From the NCBI GenBank assembly GCA_025766275.1, contig JAFKAC010000003.1:1674001-1738000 (forward strand): 64,000 nucleotides of DNA, in the 5' to 3' direction. Both the position numbers and the translations under genes were made by a program. The notes beneath the pieces were generated by a model, which was given only the letters and a program-made list of their open reading frames with translations, did no database searches and had not been told where the DNA came from. Origin of the DNA: Lactarius indigo. Taxonomy: Eukaryota; Basidiomycota; Agaricomycetes; Russulales; Russulaceae. Within the stretch, counting starts at the first letter, position 1. Every line of letters begins with the position of its first letter. Shown in pieces: positions 25,278 through 36,756 of the stretch.

Positions 25278-26903
25278 ATGTTCTTCTGTGCCATCTCAGG
25301 TGAACCCCCACAAGACCCGGTCATCTCTACAAAATCGGGACATGTCTACGAGCGCCGTCTCGTTCAAAAATACATTTCAGAGAATGGCACAGACCCCGTG
25401 ACAGGCGAAAAATTGGAAGAGTCTGACCTAGTATCTATCAAAGCTAGTACGCGTGTCTTTGACTCCTTGCCGCGCTGAAAAACCTATTTTTCTTCCTTCC
25501 CAGGTCCTGCCGCGCCTCCTAGACCCCCCACTCACTCTTCCATACCTGCACTTTTAACCGCTCTGCAAAACGAGTGGGATGCCCTTGTTCTCGAGACATT
25601 CACCCTCAAGCAGCAGTACAACTCAACCCGGCAGGAACTGAGCTATGCCCTCTACAGCCAAGACGCTGCTAGTCGCGTCATTGCGCGTCTCATGAGGGAA
25701 CGTGACGCAGCTCGAGAGTATGCATTCGCCATCGCATTCCACTTGTTCAGTGTCTGACGAATCCTATTTTCCAGAGCGCTTGCTAACGTCCAGGCCTCTA
25801 TGGGAATTTCCGCTACCCCTGGTGGTGATGTCGAAATGTCTGATCAAACCGCGCCAGCGGGCGGCGTCCTTCCTGAGAAGGTTGTTGCAGAGATAGATGA
25901 AACCCACCAAACCCTCTCTGCTACGCGAAAGAAACGCAAGGTAGCGCCGAGCTCCGCGACACCGGCTCAGGTGAAAACATACGTTCCCAAACACACCATA
26001 CCGTCCCTCCATTCTGCCTCCCCCGCTGGAATCACTTCTGTTGCGATTTCTAGCGCGGATCCCGCCCAGTTTTTGACCGGTGGGAATGACGGGATCGTCC
26101 AATTGTACGACCGGAGCACAGATAAAGTTTTGGCGTCCTTGAAGGGGCACGCCAAAAAAATTCATCACGTTGCCTTCCGTGAACGCGACGGGCAGCCGAC
26201 TCTTCTCCTATCGTCAGGCGCGGACAAGCTGGCCCGGGTATGGTCCCTGGACGCTGCTTCCGAGGAATACCGTCCACGCACCATCATCAAAACGCACAAG
26301 GGCGAAGTCACTGGCCTGGCCGTCCACCCTTCTTCGACATTGCTTTTCCTTGCGTCCCAAGACAAGACTTATTCCATACACGACCTGAATGACTTCAGCC
26401 AGCTTTTCCGTTCCGCCCCGGGAGAAGAACCGTACTCGTCCCTCGCTGTGCACCCAGATGGCACCATCGTGGCTGCGGGTACGCCAACCTCCACTATACA
26501 CGTCTATGATGTGCGTTCAGGGGATATCGCCGCAACGCTCGTGCCACCCGACGGTTCTCCCTTCACCGTCAACAGCCTCAGCTTCTCGGAGAACGGCTAT
26601 CACCTCCTTGCTCCAAACTCGCTGTCCTCTGTCGGTATTTGGGACTTGCGCAAGCAGAAATTGGGACACTCCATACCTCTGGGCGACGGTTTCAAGGTGA
26701 ACAAAGTCGTATACGACTACAGCGCCTTGCTGCTTGGTATCGCGGGTAACGAAGGCGCGCGCATCTTTGCGCATAAGACCTGGGAAGAACTCGCGCAGTT
26801 CCAGGAGGGTGGTGAGGTTTCCGCCTTGGCATTCGGTCCCGACAGCAAGGAAATTTGGGGGACAACCGGAAGGGAGGTCAGAATTTGGGGCCTACCAGAG
26901 TAA
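25278..26903 (+). CDS. PRP19: Pre-mRNA-processing factor 19, U-box E3 ubiquitin ligase
   Basis: Prp19 is the tetrameric E3 ligase core of the NineTeen complex, which stabilises U5/U6 snRNPs during spliceosome activation. The start ATG at 25278 gives [20 protein letters not shown], the U-box (residues 1 to about 65: [22 protein letters not shown]). A coiled-coil tetramerisation region follows ([36 protein letters not shown]). A seven-bladed WD40 domain follows, mostly in one long exon ([52 protein letters not shown]), ending GLPE with TAA at 26901-26903. Two introns lie in the first 600 bp. The U-box to coiled coil to WD40 order is diagnostic. Prp17, another second-step splicing protein, is 4.5 kb away. 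Confidence 0.96.
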
Positions 26904-27276
26904 TTTTTCTCGAGCGCTATATACATACATCATGTAATCTCTGCTCTTTGGTCGCTGTATGTCGCTCTAATTATCGTGTGCACTCCCTTCCCCAACGCTC
27001 GACTGAGCCTCAGTACTCCGCATTCCTTAGGCCATTCAATAGTCAATTGTCAAAGTTACTCATCTCCAAAAAAAAAAAACAATTATTTTGTGTCATTGAA
27101 AATTGTTCGTTCGTGCGTAACTAGCATCATGTACAAATACTGTGTATTTGTTAAGAGATAGGATGGTGTCGCGAGAGAGGCGTTCGTGCGCCTAATGTAA
27201 CAAAAAGAAGAAAAAGTACAATCTACCCGTGAAGAACAGAAATAGAAACGTCATAATCGTACGTGGAGGGTGCCGG
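26904..27276. other. Convergent spacer Prp19/OPT
   Basis: 373 bp between two stop codons, AT-richer than its neighbours, with A-tracts near 27070 and 27205. Probably 3' UTRs; no other feature seen. Confidence 0.5.
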
Positions 27277-30037
27277 TCAAGACCATGAGCTAGGCCCAAA
27301 AGTCTGACCCGGCGCAAGCGTCTTAAGCGGAATCATTTGTGCATCAGCCGTCCGCTGCCACACGGTATTGCCCCACCAATTCAGTTCGATACCGCCTTTC
27401 GGTATTTGCAAGGTAAAGAATATGACGGTGAGACCGAGGAGGACGCCAAAGTCGAGCCCCGTCGCGAGGAGGTAGTTGTACCGCATCCACCACCGGAAGT
27501 GGAAGCGCCTCATGAACCACTGGAAGACGAATCCGACCAAAATCCACGACGAAAAGTTGAGGCCATTGGCGGGCGGGACCGCGTCGACACCGACCAGTGA
27601 GACGGGAATGTGAACATAGCGCCATGCTGATCGCGGGTAGCGGCGGGCGAGGTAGTAGAACGGGATGGGAAGAGCAGCGCCGATCAAGAAGAACCACACG
27701 AGCGGATAATAGCTGAACGGGGCTCCATCAGTCGATCATCATCGGAAGAGGGAAGAAGGATGCTTACATTGCCCCTGCAGAGAAAAGTCGCCCCGGACCG
27801 ATTCCACCCCAAATGATAGAGGATGTGTTGAAGACATTCAAGTTCGGGCAGGTGAAGCGGGCGCTCTGGTCGGGTGAACAGATGTCATGTATGTTGCCCA
27901 ATGCCCAGTTCTCAGCCACGATCGATGAGAAAACTGCGACTATTGAAGCCAAAATTTGTCCACTGAACACGAGACGTGGAGGCACCTTGAGATAATGTCC
28001 GAATTTCAAGTCACTGCTGAATGTAATGGCTTGAGCGGCAGTGTCCCCCGCCATCGTTTTAAAGACCATTGTCGCGATAGGATGACCGGGCATCATATAG
28101 CCCATGATGAGCTCCGCCATGACAGAGAAGTTTATCTGTTGGTTGGTGATGGCCTGGACTATGCCGAAGGGAAGGACAAAGATCATCGAAAAGATGACCG
28201 CGAGAACGTATGCCCAAATGGGAAGCCCAGTATGGCAGACCTCAATGGCGATAATTCCGAGGACAAAGCAAAAAAGACCGAGAGACATGAACCACCAACG
28301 GGAAACCTCGGGATACCTGCGCATGAGGTAGGCGTGGATATCGGTTTCATCCTTGAGGCTACGGCGCAACTGGCGGACGATATCGTGGCGGTACCAGAGG
28401 AAGGTATGGACTATCACAGCAGGATAGGTCGCAAAGATGGTGCCGTAGGTGACTGCGTAGGTGATAGGTAGAAACATTGGGGAATATTGCTCGTACTTGG
28501 CTTCATCAAAGGTATTGTTGGTGACGATTGCAGTGAGATCGTATGGGGCACCAGTGTTGTCGTATGGGATGGGTACAGATATGGGCATGAATTGAGAGAA
28601 AAATACGTTCTTGGCTAGAATGAGGTGTAAGCAAGCGCATAATACGACAGCGAGAGGATACGAACCCCACAAAATCGGGCAGATGAGCCAGATGATCAAC
28701 ACAAATCCGGCCATCATGTTAAGTTGTGCCCACCACTACAACAGCATCACGAAATCAGTATGTGACTGGCATGTACGCATGTAGACTTACTGGGACCACC
28801 AATGGACTCCCAATCTCTGATATCATGACCCAGTCAAAGGTGAACAAGCCCATTCCAAGGCCACTAATGGAGCCGAATAGACTGTTCACAACTACGTTAT
28901 TGGGGGCGATCCAGCACACCCAATTGAACACGCTGAGGCCAGTCCAGATATACCCGGGGAACCAATACCACACGAAACTGCAGGCACACGCGATGTAGAG
29001 GAATCGCTCCCTCGAAATATGCTTTGTTTCTTTCTTTCCGTAGTTGGAATGCATGGTGTTCAATAATGCACACCGGACGAGGACACCGGGCCAGATCATG
29101 CTCGAGGGCCAGACAAGGAATTGACGGAGAATTCCAGCGAAGGAGAACCCGAGCAACTGAACCGCTAGGCCAAGGAGGAATTGCTTGCCAACTGACCATT
29201 CGATACCATAGATGAGACGCATAGATGCTGCCATATCTGTGACCGGGGTGCCCTCCACAACGACGTTTACCATGATGGCGATGAGTGTGTGTTCCTTGAT
29301 ATTGAAAGGCCCGGGATTTAATGACATCGAGTAACCGAAAACCGTGAGGCGGTATTTAGGGAGAGCCCACTCTAAAAATTTGCCGAACGGGAGGGTGACA
29401 ACCTGAACAAGAAGGACATTGATCACGACAAAAGGTGCTTTAGAGAAGTAAATGAGCGCCGGGACTTGAAGCAAGGAATGAAAGAAACATACATCGCATC
29501 GAAATAACAGTGTTGAACGCGGGCACGATTATGGCGAAGAGCATGCCAATAAACCACCTGAGAAAGCGTATATGAAATTGAGACCGCTTCCTACGAAAGA
29601 TGTACACATACACTCGAAAGGTATTTACAATCATGTCCGGATCGTCAGTATTTGCGACGGCTGCCCTGACTTCGGGATACGGCGAATCTCTGGTAGATGA
29701 AAGAATGAGCAAAAAACACGGGGGAGTGAAGCAAGTGCACTCACTGGACTTGTGTCGTTTCGGATGAGAAGTCAGCTTTCGAGTCTGCCGGAGGCCAGGA
29801 CGAGATCTGGGATTCTGTATCCGCGCTGACCCCCATGCCGGAGGACTTTGACCAGCGCTTATGCTCTATCCCGTCCGTTGATATCGACGCAGTCGAAGAG
29901 TTGGCGTTAAAGTCCCAGTTAGGGTCATTGAAGTGAAGCATAAGTTCATCCTCAACATCCTCTGGGACGTCAGGGACGGAGTAGCGATGACGAAGGTGAG
30001 CCCCATCAGACCCAGCAGAGTTCGGGTAATCCTCCAT
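27277..30037 (-). CDS. Oligopeptide transporter, OPT family
   Basis: OPT proteins are proton-coupled plasma-membrane importers of tetra- and pentapeptides or glutathione. The start ATG at 30035-30037 gives MEDYPNSAGSDGAHLRHRYS. An acidic cytosolic N-terminus of about 100 residues (VPEDVEDELMLHFNDPNWDF) precedes many membrane segments. Family motifs include SLNPGPFNIKEHTLIAIMVN (the OPT NPGPFxxKEH signature), WFPGYIWTGLSVFNWVCWIA and FNDPNW. Toward the C-terminus are MGYMMPGHPIATMVFKTMAG and NGLNFSSWILVGFVFQW. It ends FGPSSWS with TGA at 27277-27279. About 800 residues, at least five introns. It is head-to-head with the TauD-type dioxygenase gene, fitting a nutrient-scavenging pair. Substrate cannot be predicted. 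Confidence 0.92.
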
Positions 30038-30486
30038 GTCGTAAATTGGAACTTGGAGTAGCAAGACTGTGTGAGGTGTGCACGCTAGCCCGTCGCGCAC
30101 ACGGTGGGGAAAGGATAGAAGGGGTGTGTGTTAGGCAATGAACACGAGGATGGTGCCATGGTCTTATAGGGATAGTGTACTATAGCGAAGAGCAAGACAA
30201 TTAGACAAGCGCCAGCGAACAGACTAGGACAAAAGGTGAAATCTGTCGAGGGGACCGGAGCAAAGGATATTCGGAGGAGAGTACCTGAGCGAAGAGCATT
30301 GTCTGAGCCTAGAATGGGTGGACATGTACACGCGAGCAAACCATACAATGCGCCCCATGACCGTCTAATTGTTTCAAAGGACAAAAGGTAACCGAGACAA
30401 TAAGATCAAGAAATTGCACCATCTTACACCATCTTATCTTATCATATTAAGGATTCACAGATTCACACACTCGCAACTCAAACACG
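30038..30486. promoter_or_regulatory. Shared OPT/TauD promoter with tandem repeat and GATA motifs
   Basis: This 449-bp divergent region has the 10-base unit CACCATCTTA twice in tandem (30418-30427, 30428-30437). It is followed by CTTATCT (30433-30439) and CTTATCA (30438-30444), the complements of AGATAAG and TGATAAG. Fungal GATA factors of the AreA/Nit2 class bind such paired sites in front of nitrogen-scavenging genes. The sites lie 43-55 bp upstream of the dioxygenase ATG. Regulation is inferred. Confidence 0.4.
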
Positions 30487-31869
30487 ATGTCTACTGTCCA
30501 GACACTCACTCAGGCTGCTAACCATTCAATCGCTTCAGTTACAGCTAGTAGTGAATTCCAGGCCCGAAGTGATCAGGGAAAGGCTACTCCCTATCGCTAT
30601 GCACATCTCCTTCCTCATTTATCTCCCGCAACATACCCACCTTTGACACCATTTGAGCACACTGACCCCGGCTTGCGAGCTCTTGCTCATTCCAATCCCC
30701 GCTCCCTTCTAGACGCAGCGACGGGCACCATAGAACTTACCCCCAATCTTGGTACAGAGGTTTACGGAATCAGCCTTGCCCGACTTGACTCCGACAGCAG
30801 GGACCAATTAGCGCTTGAAGTGCCTTATCAATTGTCTTCCATACTCCATTGTCTCACTTACGACATGCTATTTGCAGGTCGCTAAGCGAGGACTTTTGGT
30901 TTTCAGGGATCAGCAGGAATTTATCGATCGGGGCCCCGACTTTTACCTGGAATGGGGAAGACACTTTGGACGGTATACGGTACATTCCTCTCCATCGCAT
31001 CTCATCTTGCTCATGTTGTTTGAAAAGGCTTCATATCCATCCCACGTCGGGCCATCCTGAGGGTTATCCTGAACTCCATCTGGTATACAAGTTCGTGTGC
31101 CCTTATCTCAAAAAGGCTCAGTAATTGACTACTCCAACTCTAGAGATGCAAGTGCCACCTTCAACTTCGAGAGGGATGAGTCCATCACCACCACGCTGTG
31201 GCACTCGGACGTCTCTTATGAACTTCAACCCCCCGGGTTGACTACATTCTTCTTGCTTTCGCAGCCATCTACTGGGGGGGACACACTCTTTACGTCCCAG
31301 GTCTCGACCTTGAGGCGGCTCTCTCCTCAGTTCGTTGCCTTCTTGCGTACACTCAAGGCTGTACATTCTGGGGTAGAGCAAGCCCAATATTCCCGTACTG
31401 GCAGACGCGGTGGGATCGTGAGACGCGATCCGGTGGAAAACGTTCATCCAGTCGTGCGCAAACACCCGGTAACTGGCGAAGAAGCGTTGTATGTGAACCG
31501 GCAGTTTACTCGTCGGATCGTTGGCCTCAAACGCGAAGAATCGGGTGAGTTCCGCCTGCCTCGACTTAATCGTCCCGAAGAGAATCGAATGACATTCCCA
31601 GATAACATTCTGAACTTTCTTTTCGACCACGTTGACAAAAGCGGAGATAATCAAACGCGTGTCAAGTGGACTCCCTATACTGTTGTGCTCTGGGACAATC
31701 GCGTCACTGCCCACGTAAGTTCCGGAGGATACTTTCCCAACTGGATCTGATCCCTGTAACAAAGTCCGCCATCGTTGACTATGGGGAGTCTATGGAAAGA
31801 CGACATGGTGTTCGCATTACACCGCAAGCGGAGCGCCCCATTCCTGCTTCCATTGATATTGTTCTGTGA
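30487..31869 (+). CDS. TauD/TfdA-family Fe(II)/2-oxoglutarate dioxygenase
   Basis: Fungal members of this family, such as Jlp1, oxidise sulfonates to release sulfite; others act on xanthine or other substrates. The start ATG at 30487 gives MSTVQTLTQAANHSIASVTA. The catalytic fold begins with NLGTEVYGISLARLD. The iron ligands are visible: WHSDVSYE supplies the HxD pair and NRVTAHSAIVDY the distal His. RRHGVRITPQAERP carries the Arg expected to bind 2-oxoglutarate. Also typical are TFFLLSQPSTGGDTLFTS and HPVTGEEALYVNRQFTRRI. It ends IPASIDIVL with TGA at 31867-31869; about 390 residues, about five introns. Taurine/sulfonate is the best guess, not proven. Confidence 0.88.
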
Positions 31870-32441
31870 AGGTCGCGGGTCCAGGAATAGCTGTTCATGC
31901 AAGCTTGCGAGGAGTGAAGTCACAGTGTCGCAGAGTGTAAGTTTGAAGTAGGGATGATATAGTGATATTTTAAGGACTTGCATTTCACGGTTTCGATGTC
32001 GTGCATACTCGAGCCAGGGCTGGGGGTTGCTGACTCCCCTAAGTGCTTACCACGATGCGGGTAAAATGCACCCTCAGGTGGGCGGCGCAGTGAGCAGGTC
32101 TACGCCTGTCAAGTTCTCGTGCTTGCTTTGATAGAAAATCCGATCAATACTGTGCTATACCGAACATAGGATGCCACCCTTTGCGGCTTTGTCCTTCTAC
32201 GATTACGGTTGGCACTGCCTCAAAAATGCACATATTAGTCTCAGCGAGAGGATTCAACATCGAACCCGCCCGCACAGATCAGGTTACATAGTAAACATGG
32301 AACAAGTAGAAGTATATCTACAGCGCCATTGTGCGATGAAATGACGAATGAAAAGCCGGTTTATGTATGCGCAGAGCGTCAAAATGACTAGTGACCGTAT
32401 TACCGCTTTTGGGTTGGTATCCTTGCTTGTCCATTGATATC
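31870..32441. other. Intergenic, TauD stop to ALG10 start
   Basis: A 572-bp stretch between tandem plus-strand genes. It holds the dioxygenase 3' flank and the ALG10 promoter. The small frames here resemble no family. I see no repeat or structured element. Confidence 0.45.
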
Positions 32442-34289
32442 ATGTCGTCTCCACTCGGTGCAACGGCCTTCGTGGTCTTTGGAGTTCTCTCAGTGGTGAC
32501 GCTCAAAGAGCTAAATACCCAAGTGACTGAGCCATACATGGTAAGCAATACCCGCGGACGAGCTTTTCATCGCGTCAGCACAGTGTCTCACCCGAATGTG
32601 GGTTATAGGATGAACCCTTCCATATACCCCAGGTCCAAGCTTACTGTAATGGAGACTGGTCATACTGGGACCCAAAAATTACGACCCCTCCTGGGCTGTG
32701 AGACCCTCGGATTGTTTGTTGTGTACGCTCAGTGCTGACCGGTTGATTATGGCCACAGTTACATTTTAACCGTTCTACTCAAATACATGTTCCTCTTCAA
32801 GTGTAGACTCCCAACTCTTCGACTAACGCCTCTGCTCACCCTCCTCCTGCTCCCACTCGCTCTCACACGTCTTCTATGCTATCACAAACGCCTCCGCCCC
32901 CCACCTTCCCTGTTCACACCAACTCTCGATGCTGTGATACTCTCCACCTTTCCAGTCGCGTGGTTCTTCGGTTTTTTGTATTACACGGACGTGCCCAGCC
33001 TTCTGTCAGTCATTTTCACCATTGTCGCTGCATTTCAGGGGCAGCACTGGCTCGCTAGCATGGTGCGTGATGTGCGCACATTTCAGGAGAAAGTCGCCAG
33101 GCAGAGTTAGAAATGCAGTTAGGCTTTATCAGCTGCACGTTCCGCCAGACCAACATAATATGGGTACTGTATGCATATGCCTCCAGCCAGTTAACGTACT
33201 TGCGCTTCCGGCGTGCACTACCAAGCGCCGAGGCGCCTAAAAAGCTGCATGATCCCCCTGCGCTGGATGCGGGGCCCCGTTCGTCCCCTATATCCTTATT
33301 TCTCAGAGGAAGACATTCACGTTGGTTGATGGTTTCTAGTGGATCTTGCGCGATCAGTGTTCAACGTGCCGCGGATATTACCGGACATCTTTCCGGCACT
33401 TGTTCCGTATACACCGCTACTCGCCTCGTTTGGCGGATTTGTGGTCTGGAACGGTGGTGTCGTGCTTGGTACGTTTAACGCTCAACCCTTGGCTGCAATT
33501 GAGCCGTTGTTTTCAAGGGGACAAGTCGAATCACGTACCCTCCCTCCACATCCCACAGTTGTATTACTTCACCGCGTTTGCGACGATAATGGGCTGGCCC
33601 GCTCTGGTCAGTGGGGACGGAGGTTGGAAGATGTTAAAGGATGAGGTCCGAAAACGGATATTCGGCAGCAGAAAGTATGTATCCTCATTGTAAATGCATG
33701 TTGTGAGGATCTGAAGCATTCCTCTCTGATCAGGCGCGTGATGCTACACGTAGCTGCCTCGGCAGCCATGGGATTATCGATAAAACTCTTCACGTAGGTG
33801 CAAGTGATGCTGAAACGGTCACCCTAAATTCGAGCTTACTTTCAGAATTCACCATCCCTTTCTCCTCTCGGATAACCGGCATTACACATTCTATGTTTGG
33901 AGACGAGTATTCTTACTGCATCCAGTAGTCCCGTATTTGTTCATCCCGGGTTACATTGTATGCGCATGGGTTTGGTTCCTACGTGTCGGTGAGTAGGGAT
34001 GTACCGCAATGGTGTTGATCGATGGAAAATCATTGTTCCTTTAGGGCCGGAACAAACGCTTCTACAGACCCTGCTCCTGCCTTTGTGCACACTTCCAGTG
34101 CTGCTTCCAACACCCCTGTTGGAGCCTCGCTACTTTTTGATTCCCTACGTGCTGATGCGCGCGCAGCTTGTGAATGTGGCAAAGTGGGGATTGTTGCTAG
34201 AGGGTATTTGGTATGGGTTAATCAACGCGGGGACTATGTATATATTCTTGTACAAAGAACGGGAGGGTGTTGGGCGGTTCATGTGGTAA
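32442..34289 (+). CDS. ALG10: Dolichyl-P-Glc alpha-1,2-glucosyltransferase Alg10/Die2
   Basis: Alg10 adds the third and last glucose to the lipid-linked oligosaccharide in the ER lumen, completing the N-glycan donor. The start ATG at 32442 gives [20 protein letters not shown], a first membrane segment. A splice after TEPYM (GTAAGC to ATAG) joins to [20 protein letters not shown], then [10 protein letters not shown], the hallmark luminal loop of Alg10 with its acidic residues. Later membrane segments include [29 protein letters not shown] and [16 protein letters not shown]. The last exon has [20 protein letters not shown] and ends GRFMW with TAA at 34287-34289. About 480 residues, at least six introns. 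Confidence 0.92.
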
Positions 34290-34337
34290 TTCGAGACTTG
34301 GGGGTGCTTTCGAACTGTGTATGACGTGAGCAAACGC

Positions 34338-34356
34338 GACGCGACTGTGACGCGAC
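34338..34356 (+). promoter_or_regulatory. Two GACGCGAC motifs upstream of the coiled-coil orphan
   Basis: GACGCGAC occurs at 34338-34345 and again at 34349-34356, in a 26-bp CG-rich patch 109-127 bp upstream of the next ATG. The same octamer lies 73 bp upstream of MCM3. It resembles the MCB/MBF G1/S element by one mismatch. Regulation is inferred. Confidence 0.35.
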
Positions 34357-34464
34357 GCGCTGACCAAGCAGGGCCAAACAAATTGCCAACTCAACTTACG
34401 GTTTCATTTGATTCCCCTCTTCTTTGTGACCTACACTCAACCACCATTAAAACCGCCCTTCATC

Positions 34465-36492
34465 ATGTCTAAAGAAGCAACCGTTACACGCTCGCCAAAG
34501 TCTGCCGCCAGAAGGTCCACCACTCGCTATTCTCTCAACGTCCTTGGTAAAGCACTTGCAGACGTTATGAATAAAGATACCAAAGATTCCTCTCGCGAAC
34601 GCGCCGCCAAAAAGCCAAAGGACAGCTCGCACGGCCTTCGCAAGATTGGCGCGGTGCCTGCCGCTACGACCAATGCCGTTAGCCGTCGTAGTTCCATTGG
34701 AGAGCGACCTCTCTCTCAAGAGGACACTTTCTCTCCAGCGGAAACCATTACTCGCACTTCTCGTAGACGATCCGTTCTCCTCAAGGACACTACCTCTCCT
34801 GCCACTTTGGGTGCTTCAACCAAAGCAGGACCCCCACCCAGTCCAGCGGTACCTACGAGGAGGTCAACACTCCGACCACGCACTCTCGGCAATGCCTCTG
34901 CCCTCCCTAAATATCGCCCAAGGTCCGCCCTTGTTGAATCCACCAAGCCCCCGCTCTCCCCTCCTCGCCTAGGCACGCGAAAGCGGGTCAGTAGCTCGGA
35001 CGAGGAGAAGGACACATCGGAGGGTGCCTCGGAGAAACTCGCATCTGAAGCTTCCGTATTACAGAAGGCTGCGCGGCCCATCAGTCCACTCCCCCAGAGG
35101 GTGCTACAGGCCGATCTTCCTGCCAATCGCTCTCCCTCTCCACCTACAAAGTTACCCACTCATGTAAGGTCATTGTCTGTACGGAACACTGTCACTCCTC
35201 CGCCAAGTAAGATAGAACGAAATCCGAAATCGGGCACGCCGACCCGTTCAGCTATCCCTAGACCTCCTTCCTCTACTTCGTCTTCAAGCTCTTTGTCCAC
35301 ACCTCGGACACCAACTCGGCATAGTGCTCGGAGCAATGATTCCCCAACTAAGGCGGCATCATTACGCAAGTCAGCCCACAGGCAACCGGAATCCCCCTTG
35401 GGGAAATTCATCAAGCAAGACCGCATCCCCACAGTCTTGAAAGCTGATCGTTCGCTTTCAGACTCAGGCTCCAGTTCCGCTTTCACAGAAGAGGATAGTG
35501 CTGATGATATCGAGTACATGCTCGGGCCAACTGTCTCCCCCACGGCGCCAACACCATCCTTACCTCGTCTCCGCATCCGACATGAGCATGACGACACTCC
35601 GCAAACACCCTCACGCCTATCTAATCTCCCCACCCGCTCTAACCTCTCTTACCTTTCACCCGTGCCACCACTTGCAGGTGCATCACCTTCCCACAGGTTG
35701 CTGCGTGCTGGTAATGACAGGGGGTCCTTACTTTCCTGGGATCAGCTAGTCGCCGTTGGGGATCGGACGCTGGGCGAGGGGGAAGTCGAAAGTATGATTG
35801 CGGACATTGCCGCACCGTTCTCTCCCGCCTCGAGCACGGCGGATCTCGAGTCGAACGTACCAGAGAGCCCTTCCCTCAGTGCACTCCCGTCCCCCGCGGG
35901 TTATGGTTCCATATCCCGTGTTCTTCTACCTGATGTGACACCCTCGCCTGCTCCTGCCAAGCATTATCAATCACAGTTCACTCCGGAACATGGCCGACCT
36001 GCTGCTGCTGATGCGTCGCTCGTCGTGATGCTGCGCCTGCAATTGGCGTCTATGGAGAACATTGCGAAAGAGCGACTCGGTCGAATCAATGCTCTTGAAG
36101 AACAGCTCAGCGTCGCAAAGGAAGCACGGATGCGTGAGGCTGCAGACCTCGCGGCTCAAGTATCAGCGCTTGAGGAGCAAATGCACACGTCGTTGGAATA
36201 TCGTGAGCGGGTCGCCAACGAGCGTGCCGCGCTCGAAGAACAGCTACGTGGGGCAGCCGTCGCGAGGGAGTCTGCTGTACAAGAGGCAGTAAAGAGGGCC
36301 ACAGACGACATGGGGCGGACTAGCCTCCGAGCGGAAGCTGCCGCGCGTCGCAGATGCGAGGTAGCTGCGGCAGCACATGATGCGGCAACGTCCTGGATGT
36401 CTGTTCGCGACGTGGCTGAGGGCGAGTTGGACTTCGTCAGATCTCAACGTGAAGCCCTCGGCTTCTTGCTGGCAAGCCTGGAGCGGAACTAG
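34465..36492 (+). CDS. Disordered protein with C-terminal coiled coil, function unknown
   Basis: A single 675-codon exon, which is unusual in this intron-rich window. The start ATG at 34465 gives MSKEATVTRSPKSAARRSTT; the frame upstream is open only from a TTG. Residues 1 to about 510 are Ser/Pro/Thr/Arg-rich with many SP and TP sites (RSPSPPTKL, RTPTRHSARS), as in proteins phosphorylated by cyclin-dependent kinases. Basic clusters such as KPKDSSHGLRK could be nuclear signals. From about residue 525 a long coiled coil begins (LRLQLASMENIAKERLGRIN, ALEEQLSVAKEARMREAA, LEEQMHTSLEYRERVANERA) and runs almost to the end (FLLASLERN). I do not recognise the family. It converges with the kinetochore gene Spc7. 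A spindle or cytoskeletal role is a guess. Confidence 0.75.
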   Translation: MSKEATVTRSPKSAARRSTTRYSLNVLGKALADVMNKDTKDSSRERAAKKPKDSSHGLRKIGAVPAATTNAVSRRSSIGERPLSQEDTFSPAETITRTSRRRSVLLKDTTSPATLGASTKAGPPPSPAVPTRRSTLRPRTLGNASALPKYRPRSALVESTKPPLSPPRLGTRKRVSSSDEEKDTSEGASEKLASEASVLQKAARPISPLPQRVLQADLPANRSPSPPTKLPTHVRSLSVRNTVTPPPSKIERNPKSGTPTRSAIPRPPSSTSSSSSLSTPRTPTRHSARSNDSPTKAASLRKSAHRQPESPLGKFIKQDRIPTVLKADRSLSDSGSSSAFTEEDSADDIEYMLGPTVSPTAPTPSLPRLRIRHEHDDTPQTPSRLSNLPTRSNLSYLSPVPPLAGASPSHRLLRAGNDRGSLLSWDQLVAVGDRTLGEGEVESMIADIAAPFSPASSTADLESNVPESPSLSALPSPAGYGSISRVLLPDVTPSPAPAKHYQSQFTPEHGRPAAADASLVVMLRLQLASMENIAKERLGRINALEEQLSVAKEARMREAADLAAQVSALEEQMHTSLEYRERVANERAALEEQLRGAAVARESAVQEAVKRATDDMGRTSLRAEAAARRRCEVAAAAHDAATSWMSVRDVAEGELDFVRSQREALGFLLASLERN

Positions 36493-36756
36493 TGATTATG
36501 TCTTTTAATGAGCGCATGTAGTGAGTGAGACCTTCTTGTCTTGCGTTCAATAAGATCTAATGTGAGCAATTCAAGTGACACGGTATTTACGACGATCTAT
36601 TTTTGATCTATCTTATGATGATGAACTACGTCCATGACATGCATTGTTTTAAGATAGTCCTTCCTTAGCACTGTAATATATTTGTATTTTGTATTAAATA
36701 ATAACGGTACAGCGATTATCCAATAATGATCGATGAAGCAAGGAAAAAATAATTGA

